DNA from: an uncultured Anaerolineae bacterium
GTDB lineage: Bacteria > Chloroflexota > Anaerolineae > Anaerolineales > Villigracilaceae
Direction of reading: 5' to 3'
Length of the DNA: 39,277 nucleotides
NCBI GenBank assembly: GCA_937120535.1
Contig: CAKZJX010000073.1
Coordinates: 1 to 39,277, forward strand
How positions within the stretch are numbered: the stretch's first letter is position 1; each line of letters starts with the position of its first letter. A model generated the notes under the pieces. It was not told the DNA's origin. It saw only the letters and a list, made by a program, of their open reading frames with translations, and made no database searches. Both the position numbers and the translations under genes were made by a program. Below are positions 1-5,287 of the stretch, piece after piece.

Positions 1-2
1 AT

Positions 3-68
3 TTGCGCGCCATCCAATCTGCCTTCGCTGCTTTGCGGGAACTCCATCCCGCTCAACTTGCTGCGTAA
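3..68 (+). CDS. C-terminal tail of an unidentified protein, cut by the window edge
   Basis: A reading frame enters from the left edge and stops with TAA at 66-68. The 21 visible residues (LRAIQSAF, then ALRELHPAQLAA) look like an amphipathic alpha-helical C-terminus and are more protein-like than the other two frames, which also stop within about 80 bases. Nothing identifies the family. It points toward the 3' end of the tRNA-Leu gene. Confidence 0.4.
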   Translation: MRAIQSAFAALRELHPAQLAA

Positions 69-113
69 GGTGAGTTACTAATTTTAGAACAGTCGCCCTG
101 GAGCCTGTTACTG

Positions 114-197
114 TGCCGAAGGAGGGAGTTGAACCCTCACGACCTTGCGGTCACTAAGCCCTGAACCTAGCGCGTCTGCCAGTTCCGCCACTTCGGC
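114..197 (-). tRNA. tRNA-Leu (anticodon CAG)
   Basis: The minus strand folds as a class II tRNA of 84 nt. The acceptor arm is GCCGAAG paired with CTTCGGC, followed by discriminator A at 114. The anticodon stem CUAGG/CUUAG closes the loop UUCAGGG, giving anticodon CAG (codon CUG). A long variable arm, as expected for leucine, and a T-loop GGTTCAACTC are visible. The bases after the discriminator read CAG, so the CCA end is not encoded, unlike the tRNA-Val in this window. It has its own consensus promoter just upstream. Confidence 0.95.
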
Positions 198-215
198 TTG
201 TTGCTTGCGACGATT

Positions 216-243
216 ATTTTAACGCAAACGCTTTTTTTGTCAA
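216..243 (-). promoter_or_regulatory. Sigma-70-type promoter of tRNA-Leu
   Basis: On the minus strand a perfect -35 TTGACA (238-243) is followed after 16 bases by TAAAAT (216-221), about 18 bases before the tRNA 5' end. The left terminal repeat of the decayed insertion sequence begins only about 9 bases upstream of the -35, so the element landed immediately outside the promoter. Confidence 0.8.
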
Positions 244-251
244 TCCATAGT

Positions 252-735
252 GAGGATGTTCTAAAAAACACCACTCTGTCCTTGCCATGACGCATTCGAC
301 TCCCAACCATCCCGATGTTCCACAACAACGGGCGCCCCCACACGGCTCGGAAGGCCATCTCGTCCTGGCGCTCCGGAGGACTGGAATTACACAACCCTTC
401 CAGCCGCCAAAGAACGACTCGACCAAATGGCGCTTTCGGTAGGCGGCCCGATGAGCTTGGTAATCCGCCTGGGCCCGCCGGCGCACTGGGCGACGCACCT
501 CCCGATGCAGGCTCTCTTGCACCCGCATCACGGCTTTCCCTCCCCGCTCATCTATCCAGGCCAATCCCCGTGTATCCATCCCATACAGAGCGTCTCCCAC
601 CATCAAGCGCGGAGGGCGTCCGCCTCCTGTTCGGGGCCGCGGATGGTGCCGGACAAAGGCTTGGGCCAGTCGGTGGAGGTCTTCCAAACCGATGTGCGAT
701 CGGTAGGGTTTGGGAGAACGTTTGCCTTTTGCCAC
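252..735 (-). pseudogene. Transposase pseudogene with internal deletion and frameshift
   Basis: The first ~49 residues from ATG 735 (MAKGKRSPKPYRSH, then HHPRPRTGGGRPPRLMVGDAL) resemble the N-terminus of a DDE transposase. The frame then jumps directly to a C-terminal part with GLAWIDERGGKAVMRVQE and a conserved RKRHLVESFFGGWKG block carrying the likely catalytic glutamate. The central region that should hold the two catalytic aspartates is missing. After WKG the sequence becomes low-complexity in this frame, while a different frame reads GRPLLWNIGMVGS, similar to the usual hydrophobic transposase end, so a frameshift near 330-400 is likely. The exact IS family is not certain. Confidence 0.65.
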
Positions 736-777
736 ACTGCAAGTGTACTCGATCTCGCTGATTTATAGAACACCCTC
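252..777 (-). mobile_element. Decayed insertion sequence (about 526 bp) with imperfect terminal inverted repeats
   Basis: The left end (252-271, GAGGATGTTCTAAAAAACAC) matches the reverse complement of the right end (758-777, GAGGGTGTTCTATAAATCAG) at 16 of 20 positions. Between them lies a rearranged transposase gene on the minus strand. No clear target duplication is seen at the outer edges. The element is much shorter than an autonomous IS, has an internal deletion, and should only be mobile in trans. It sits between the tRNA-Leu promoter and the promoter of the Fur-family gene. Confidence 0.75.
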
Positions 778-785
778 CTTTTCTC

Positions 786-813
786 TTGACAACATGTACA
801 ATCTCCGTATAAT
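786..813 (+). promoter_or_regulatory. Consensus promoter of the zinc-regulator gene
   Basis: A perfect TTGACA (786-791), a 16-base spacer and a perfect TATAAT (808-813). The start point is expected near 820, inside the palindromic operator at 813-829, which fits a regulator that blocks the polymerase. The right terminal repeat of the decayed IS ends 8 bases upstream of the -35. Confidence 0.85.
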
Positions 814-829
814 TGAAAATGAGTTTCAA
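813..829 (+). promoter_or_regulatory. Predicted Zur/Fur-type operator, copy 1
   Basis: Perfect inverted repeat TTGAAA-ATGAG-TTTCAA overlapping the last base of the -10 and the expected start point. The 15-base core GAAAATGAGTTTCAA (815-829) recurs with two mismatches before znuA (1536-1550, GAAAATCAATTTCAA). Two copies in front of two genes of a zinc-uptake locus, one of them a Fur-family regulator, support autoregulation plus control of the transporter. Binding itself is inferred. Confidence 0.75.
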
Positions 830-842
830 CAATAGATCAACT

Positions 843-1265
843 ATGTCCGCAGAAGCCTGGCTAGCACGCTTGAAAGACAACGGCTACCGTCAAACGGCAG
901 CGCGTCAGGCAGTGGTCGAGACTATAGCCCAAACCCCACGCGCCCTTACTCCCCTTCAAGTGTATCATCTGGCCCGCAAACGCTACCCTGCTCTCGGCTT
1001 GGTTACCGTATATCGCACTCTAGAAAAATTAGAGGAACTCCACCTGATTCAGCGCGTCCACCAGGAAGGAGGTTGCCAAGCCTTTCTGAGGGCCGGCCAA
1101 GGACATCAACACATCCTGCTCTGCGAACGTTGTCAGCGCGCTGTCCTGTTTGAAGGGGATGATCTCCAAGCCCTGTTTGACCACATCAGCCGTCAAACCG
1201 GCTTCGAAATTCGAGACCACTGGCTACAAATTTCGGGCTTGTGCGCAGATTGCCGCCAAAAATAA
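843..1265 (+). CDS. zur: Fur-family metalloregulator, probably a zinc uptake regulator (Zur)
   Basis: A 140-residue protein of normal Fur-family length. The N-terminal winged helix covers about residues 1-80 (GYRQTAARQAVVETI; GLVTVYRTLEKLEELHLI is the typical recognition-helix region). The C-terminal dimerisation and metal domain has HQHILLCERCQ near residue 88 and CADC at the extreme end, the two CxxC pairs of the structural zinc site. Start chosen at ATG 843 (MSAEAWLARLKD); no Shine-Dalgarno is visible, and an in-frame ATG at 819 lies 6 bases after the -10, so a leaderless form with eight extra residues is possible. The adjacent ABC transporter with a His-rich binding protein suggests zinc as the signal. 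Fur, Mur or PerR specificity cannot be excluded from sequence alone. Confidence 0.85.
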   Translation: MSAEAWLARLKDNGYRQTAARQAVVETIAQTPRALTPLQVYHLARKRYPALGLVTVYRTLEKLEELHLIQRVHQEGGCQAFLRAGQGHQHILLCERCQRAVLFEGDDLQALFDHISRQTGFEIRDHWLQISGLCADCRQK

Positions 1266-1276
1266 GGAAAACGACG

Positions 1277-1477
1277 ATGTGCATGGTATGTACCGCCATC
1301 CCGACCACTGTTGCTTTAGGGGTTGCCTTGGATGCCCGCCAACGCCGATCGGCGTCCTATCGCCCCCATGCGAGTCTCCGTCGGCGGCCTTACCTTTTGC
1401 TGACCATCTTAGCTGTTGTTCTTCTGCTCTATCTATCGGCCTTAATCCACACTTCTCTTCCCCAAGCGAATTCCTAA
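1277..1477 (+). CDS. Small CxxC-containing single-span membrane protein in the zinc locus
   Basis: A 66-residue open frame with a good ribosome site (AAGGA about 8 bases before ATG 1277), starting 12 bases after the regulator's stop. It begins MCMVCTAIP with a CxxC pair in the first five residues, continues through a hydrophobic stretch (TVALGVALD), an Arg-rich linker, and one strong membrane segment (LLLTILAVVLLLYLSALI, about residues 40-57). I do not recognise a named family. The position between a Zur-like regulator and znuA, on the same strand, suggests a role in metal handling or membrane metal sensing. That is inference only. Confidence 0.55.
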   Translation: MCMVCTAIPTTVALGVALDARQRRSASYRPHASLRRRPYLLLTILAVVLLLYLSALIHTSLPQANS

Positions 1478-1535
1478 GCAACTCTCCGCCCGACACCGCT
1501 AGATCGAGTGAATTTGCTGCTTTTCTGTTGAAAAC

Positions 1536-1550
1536 GAAAATCAATTTCAA
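1536..1550 (+). promoter_or_regulatory. Predicted Zur/Fur-type operator, copy 2, before znuA
   Basis: GAAAATCAATTTCAA matches the operator core before the regulator (815-829) at 13 of 15 positions, and it is flanked upstream by a second TTGAAAA half-site at 1528-1534. It lies directly in front of the znuA ribosome site. It suggests zinc-dependent control of znuACB separately from the regulator gene, though I see no convincing -35/-10 pair around it. Confidence 0.65.
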
Positions 1551-1562
1551 AAAGAGGTGAAT

Positions 1563-2510
1563 ATGAAACGCTGGCTTTCTCTGCTCCTTATCTCTATCCT
1601 GTGGCTAACCGCTTGTACAAGCGCTTCGCCCACGCCTGAAGCTCGACTGACCGTTGTGGCAACCACGTCGATCGTCACTGATGTTGTCCGTCAGATCGGT
1701 GGCGAGCATGTTCAGGTGATTTCTCTGCTGCCAGTTGGCGCTGATCCTCACACCTTTGAGCCACGCCCGCAAGACCTCACCCTGGTGGCCAATGCCCAAC
1801 AAATATTTGTTAACGGCGCCGGCCTAGAAGCCCATCTCCTCCCCCTGCTAGAAAGCGCCGGAGCCATGGAGAAAGTGATCGAAGTCTCCGAGGGCATTCC
1901 CCTGCTTCCTATGGAAGAGGTGATCGAGCATCATCATGAAGAAGAGGAAGAAGGGGCAGAAGATCACCATCATCACCATCATCTCGGCGGCGATCCCCAC
2001 ACCTGGACGGACCCGAACAACGTTCTCCTCTGGACGGAAAACATCGCTTCAGCCTTGGCGGCTGCTGACCCCGCTCATGCGTCAACCTACCGTCAGAACG
2101 CCGCTACTTACCAGGACCAGTTGCGCGAACTCGACGGCTGGATTCGCGAACAAGTGGCTCAGGTGCCAGCCGAGAACCGGCTGTTGGTATTAGACCATGC
2201 CGTTTTGGGCTACTTTGCCGAGGAATATGGCTTCCGCCAGCTAGGGGCCATCCTCCCCTCCTTTAGCACTGAGGCTGCTCCTTCGGCACAGGAACTTGCT
2301 GATCTGGTCGAACGCATTCGCTCCTTAGGAGTGAAAGCGATTTTCATCAGCGAAACCGCCCATATCCCTCTCGCTAGCCGAGTTGCTGAAGAGAGCGGCG
2401 TTAAACTCGTTATGATCTATCACGACCTGAGTCCGGCCGATGGCCCGGCCCCCGATTATTTGTCCTATATGCGCTATAATGTCCGCACTATCGTGGAAGC
2501 CCTGCGATAA
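1563..2510 (+). CDS. znuA: Zinc ABC transporter substrate-binding lipoprotein ZnuA
   Basis: A 315-residue cluster A-I metal-binding protein. The N-terminus is a lipoprotein signal (MKRWLSLLLISILWL with lipobox LTAC near residue 18), so it is lipid-anchored outside the membrane. Metal-ligand motifs are in place: VGADPHTFEP near residue 60, GGDPHTWTDPNN near residue 145, and LVLDHAVLGYFAEEYG near residue 210. Between the first two lies an acidic and His-rich loop (EHHHEEEEEGAEDHHHHHH, about residues 119-140), the feature that separates zinc binders from manganese binders. ATG 1563 is preceded by GAGGTG at the right distance; an upstream in-frame GTG at 1557 is part of that site. It delivers Zn2+ to ZnuB/ZnuC encoded next. 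Confidence 0.93.
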   Translation: MKRWLSLLLISILWLTACTSASPTPEARLTVVATTSIVTDVVRQIGGEHVQVISLLPVGADPHTFEPRPQDLTLVANAQQIFVNGAGLEAHLLPLLESAGAMEKVIEVSEGIPLLPMEEVIEHHHEEEEEGAEDHHHHHHLGGDPHTWTDPNNVLLWTENIASALAAADPAHASTYRQNAATYQDQLRELDGWIREQVAQVPAENRLLVLDHAVLGYFAEEYGFRQLGAILPSFSTEAAPSAQELADLVERIRSLGVKAIFISETAHIPLASRVAEESGVKLVMIYHDLSPADGPAPDYLSYMRYNVRTIVEALR

Positions 2511-2520
2511 CCCTTTCCTG

Positions 2521-3348
2521 ATGTGGAAACCGTCTGTGGCGTACTTACACACTCAACATGCGCACGATCAACCGATTCTAGATGTCCTCCATCTGTCCTT
2601 CCGTTACGACAGCTTAACGGCATTGGAGAATCTCACCTTTCACTTGCATGCCGGGGAACGAGTGGCAGTGGTTGGGCCGAACGGGGCCGGTAAGACCACC
2701 CTGTTCAAGATCGTGGTCGGCGTCCTACACCCTACCGAAGGGCAAGTGAAAGTGTATGGTTCCCGTCCTGATGGACATGTCTGCATCGGTTACGTCCCTC
2801 AGCGCAGCCAGGTAGATTGGCGCTTTCCGGTATCGGTAGCTGAGGTCGTTATGATGGGCCGGCTAGCCCAAATTGGCTTGTTTCGCTGGCCCCAAAAGCA
2901 GGATTGGCAAATCGTCCATAGCGCTCTAGAAACCGTGGGGCTAGTCGACTTGGCAAAGCGCCAGATCGGCGAACTCTCCGGCGGCCAACAGCAACGCATG
3001 TTCATCGCTCGCGCCCTGGCCCAAGAGGCCGAATTGATGCTCATGGACGAGCCACTCACCGGCCTTGATCTCCCCGCCCAAGAAAGTCTGCTTCACCTTC
3101 TAGGCGAATTACAGCAACGCGGCGTGACCATCATGGTCGCCATCCACGACCTTCAACAAGCCGCCCAACACTTCGATCGCATCCTGCTCCTCAACCGCCG
3201 CCTGATCGCCTTCGACATCCCGGAGCGGGTCTTGCAACCCCACATCCTTCAACGCGCCTACGCCGGCCAGCTTACCATTCTAGATGGCCAGATCGTCATC
3301 GATACCTGTTGTCAAGGAGACAAGCATGACGTTCGACTGGCTGCTTGA
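2521..3348 (+). CDS. znuC: Zinc ABC transporter ATP-binding protein ZnuC
   Basis: A 275-residue ABC ATPase starting 10 bases after znuA. Walker A GPNGAGKTT is near residue 54, Q-loop region YVPQRSQVDWRFPVSVAEVV, signature LSGGQQQR near residue 154, Walker B AELMLMDEPLTGLDL, and the H-loop histidine in MVAIHDL. The length and the VDWRFP segment are typical of Mn/Zn-type ABC ATPases. The start at ATG 2521 (MWKPSVAYLHTQHAHDQ) has no clear Shine-Dalgarno and adds a short His-rich lead; an internal GTG at 2536 is an alternative. Its end overlaps znuB by 23 bases. Confidence 0.9.
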   Translation: MWKPSVAYLHTQHAHDQPILDVLHLSFRYDSLTALENLTFHLHAGERVAVVGPNGAGKTTLFKIVVGVLHPTEGQVKVYGSRPDGHVCIGYVPQRSQVDWRFPVSVAEVVMMGRLAQIGLFRWPQKQDWQIVHSALETVGLVDLAKRQIGELSGGQQQRMFIARALAQEAELMLMDEPLTGLDLPAQESLLHLLGELQQRGVTIMVAIHDLQQAAQHFDRILLLNRRLIAFDIPERVLQPHILQRAYAGQLTILDGQIVIDTCCQGDKHDVRLAA

Positions 3349-4168
3349 ACCGCTTCGCTACGGCTTCATGGTGCGCGGCTTGATCGCTTCCCTGCTCACT
3401 GCCGTGGTGGGCGCAATCATCGGTTCCTACATGGTTCTGCGCGGCATGGCCTTCTTTGGCGACGCCCTAGCGCACACCATCTTACCCGGCGTAGCGATTG
3501 GCTATCTGGTTAGCGGTGAAAAGCGCGAATCCCTCTTCTGGTGGGCCTTGGGGACAGCGGTGTTGACCTCATTGGGCATTGGCGCCATCAGTCGCAGCGG
3601 ACGCCTTCGAGAAGACACCGCCATCGGAATCATCTTCGCCGGCATGTTTGCCCTAGGGATCGCTATCCTCTCCACGGTTCGTAGCTATGCTGTAGACTTG
3701 AGCCATTTTCTCTTCGGCGACGTGCTCAGCGTCAGCACTACGACACTGATCTGGATGGCGATCTTTAGCGCCTTGGTCCTGATCGTGGTCTTCCTTTTCT
3801 ACAAGGAATTCCTAGTGATCTCGTTCGATCCTGTCCTAGCTGCCACCCTACGGCTACCGGTATCCTTCTTCACCCACCTCCTCCTGGTCTTGATCGCCAT
3901 CACTGTGGCCATCTCTCTAAAGGCCGTTGGCGTCGCTCTAATGGTAGCTATGTTGATCACGCCGGCCGCAACAGCTTATCTGCTGGCGCGTCGCCTGTGG
4001 ATCATGATGCTTACTGCAGCCGGCCTCGGATCGTTCGCAGCCATCGTGGGCTTGTACCTGAGTTACTACTTCAACATTGCCTCTGGCGCCTCGATTGTCC
4101 TGACAGCCACCGCTATCTTCCTGATCGTATTCTTGCTTCACCCAAAGCAAGGCGCGCTTCACAAATAG
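3326..4168 (+). CDS. znuB: Zinc ABC transporter permease ZnuB
   Basis: A 280-residue ABC-3 family permease with about eight hydrophobic helices. The family signature near residue 30-60 is clear (GSYMVLRGMAFFGDALAHTILPGVAIGY), including the aspartate and histidine of the FFGDALAHT motif. Start ATG 3326 is preceded by AGGAG at 3316-3320, and it lies inside the end of znuC, so the two are translationally coupled. It forms the membrane channel of the ZnuABC complex. A split terminator follows the stop codon. Confidence 0.92.
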   Translation: MTFDWLLEPLRYGFMVRGLIASLLTAVVGAIIGSYMVLRGMAFFGDALAHTILPGVAIGYLVSGEKRESLFWWALGTAVLTSLGIGAISRSGRLREDTAIGIIFAGMFALGIAILSTVRSYAVDLSHFLFGDVLSVSTTTLIWMAIFSALVLIVVFLFYKEFLVISFDPVLAATLRLPVSFFTHLLLVLIAITVAISLKAVGVALMVAMLITPAATAYLLARRLWIMMLTAAGLGSFAAIVGLYLSYYFNIASGASIVLTATAIFLIVFLLHPKQGALHK

Positions 4169-4206
4169 CCCCTTGGGGTTAGCAGCAATGACGAGCCCGA
4201 CAGGGA

Positions 4207-4232
4207 AGGCAGAGCAACAGATAGCTCTGCCT
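4207..4232 (+). terminator. Intrinsic terminator of the znu operon, split by a MITE
   Basis: AGGCAGAGC (4207-4215) pairs perfectly over 9 bp with GCTCTGCCT (4224-4232) around an 8-base loop. The U-tract that should follow is not there: instead the MITE starts at 4233. Its 9-bp target duplicate (GCTCTGCCT, 4386-4394) is followed by TGTTTTTCTG, so the original order was hairpin plus T-run. The insertion duplicated exactly the 3' arm of the hairpin and moved the T-run 162 bases away. Confidence 0.75.
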
Positions 4233-4394
4233 GGGCTTGTTCAATAAGTACCCTTGACGCGTCCGGTAGAGCAGGCATGGGAGAGGATCAGCGATAATCA
4301 GCCGCCGATTCAGGGGTCAAACGGCCTGCTTGTGGCTCTTCTAGAGACAGTTCGCACCATCCAAAAAAACTTATTGAACAAGCCCGCTCTGCCT
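4224..4394. mobile_element. MITE copy 1 (4233-4385) with 9-bp target duplication
   Basis: A 153-bp non-coding element bounded by perfect 16-bp inverted repeats, GGGCTTGTTCAATAAG at 4233-4248 and its complement at 4370-4385. It is flanked by a perfect 9-bp direct repeat GCTCTGCCT (4224-4232 and 4386-4394). It carries no credible gene. A related copy lies at about 5034-5193. Nine-base duplications occur for instance in IS1- and IS4-type elements; the parent element is not in this window and I cannot name it. Confidence 0.88.
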
Positions 4395-4520
4395 TGTTTT
4401 TCTGCCTCTCTGATGAAAGGCGAATTCTTCCCATAACAAACGTTTCCACGTAAAATATCGTATGCGAACGCATTCATGCTCACCATGAACTCAGAACGCT
4501 CTTAGAGCGCGCCCTGAAAG
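4395..4520. other. Non-coding stretch between MITE copy 1 and the tRNA-Val terminator
   Basis: Apart from the displaced T-run of the znu terminator at 4395-4401 I see no gene, promoter pair or stable fold here. Confidence 0.5.
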
Positions 4521-4548
4521 CAAAAAGAAGCCTGATACCAGGCTTCTT
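4521..4548 (-). terminator. Intrinsic terminator of tRNA-Val
   Basis: Perfect 10-bp stem AAGAAGCCTG (4525-4534) and CAGGCTTCTT (4539-4548) with a 4-base loop. Read on the minus strand it ends in a run of five T. It lies about 6 bases past the CCA end of tRNA-Val. Confidence 0.85.
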
Positions 4549-4553
4549 TATTT

Positions 4554-4630
4554 TGGTGGGCGGAATAGGACTCGAACCTACGACCTCTGCGATGTCAACG
4601 CAGTGCTCTAACCAACTGAGCTATCCGCCC
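4554..4630 (-). tRNA. tRNA-Val (anticodon GAC), CCA end encoded
   Basis: The minus strand forms a class I tRNA: acceptor GGGCGGA/TCCGCCC, D-arm GCTCAGTTGGTTAGAGC, anticodon stem CTGCG/CGCAG with loop TTGACAT (anticodon GAC, codon GUC), T-arm GTAGGTTCGAGTCCTAT, discriminator A. The next three bases are CCA, so the 3' end is genome-encoded, unlike tRNA-Leu at 114-197. Own promoter upstream and terminator downstream make it a single-gene unit. Confidence 0.95.
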
Positions 4631-4643
4631 GAAAGGTGTATAG

Positions 4644-4672
4644 ATTATAACAATAGCATGGCATTTTGACAA
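4644..4672 (-). promoter_or_regulatory. Promoter of tRNA-Val
   Basis: Minus strand TTGTCA (4667-4672), 17-base spacer, perfect TATAAT (4644-4649), about 14 bases from the tRNA 5' end. Confidence 0.8.
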
Positions 4673-4680
4673 TCCCAATG

Positions 4681-5033
4681 GGCCTTGTTCAATAGGGAGT
4701 GGATAAAAAGGGGATTTTTTCACACCGAGACACAAAGACACGGGGAGGCTCTGTGGTCTACGTGTTGGGTTCCCATGCGACTCACGTTGCACGGCAGGGT
4801 GGAGGCCGGTTCCCAAGCACAGGCCGACCCCGAAGGGAAGAACGCCGAGTGAGGCCAGGATCTCGCTCGCCTGGCGCGACGCTCGCGCTGTTTTTCGCGT
4901 GGTCCAGAAGCCTGGAAGGCAGCCTGGAAGATTTTTCTGTACTGCTTCCACTGCCGTCCATGGCGCAAGCAGCGTTTTCCGAACTATCCCGCTCATGTGT
5001 TTCAGTTTATCAACCCATAATTTAGCCGCTCCC
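4681..5033. other. Non-coding stretch with MITE end fragment and degenerate repeats
   Basis: It begins with GGCCTTGTTCAATA (4681-4694), identical over 14 bp to the inverted right end of MITE copy 2 (5180-5193), so it is either a truncated MITE copy or the outer end of a larger 513-bp element. It is followed at 4721-4745 by CACACCGAGACACAAAGACA and similar low-complexity sequence. Open frames here have no protein-like character. No RNA fold that I recognise. Confidence 0.5.
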
Positions 5034-5193
5034 GTTCAATAAGCACCCTTGACGCGCACAAGGAGAGTCCGGTAGAGCAGGCATAGGAGGGGATCAGCGA
5101 TGGAATCAGTCGCCGATTCAAGGGTCAAACGGCCTTCTTATGGCTCTTCTAGAGAGAGTTCGTACCGTCCAAAGAGACTTATTGAACAAGGCC
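5034..5193. mobile_element. MITE copy 2, degenerate
   Basis: Collinear with the element at 4233-4385: shared blocks include CCGGTAGAGCAGGCAT, GGATCAGCGAT, GCCGATTCA-GGGTCAAACGGCC and GGCTCTTCTAGAGA. The inner inverted repeat GTTCAATAAG (5034-5043) pairs with CTTATTGAAC (5178-5187). The outer six bases of the left end have diverged, an 11-base insertion (GCACAAGGAGA) follows the left end, and no clean target duplication remains, so this copy is older than copy 1. Confidence 0.8.
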
Positions 5194-5287
5194 GCCGGTA
5201 ATGGTGCAGAGACGCTTTGAGTTATAGAAGGGCTTGGCTAATGGAATTTTGCCCGATGGATTTAAGAGTTTGGTGAGAGGGGAGAGG
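5194..5287. other. Short gap before the diguanylate cyclase stop codon
   Basis: No gene or strong signal seen. Confidence 0.4.

Noticed and set aside
1605-1802. Minus-strand frame inside znuA and many similar short frames
   Set aside because: Antisense or out-of-frame shadows of well-supported genes, with no ribosome sites or domain content.
4693-4705. GTGGATAA, resembling part of a DnaA box
   Set aside because: Single, incomplete and far from dnaN; no cluster, so no evidence for an origin here.
4800-4870. Possible small SRP (4.5S) RNA: CCCCGAAGGGAAGAACGCCGA resembles the conserved tetraloop region
   Set aside because: The invariant CCGGAAGG and AGCAG blocks are not present and the flanks do not fold into the expected hairpin.
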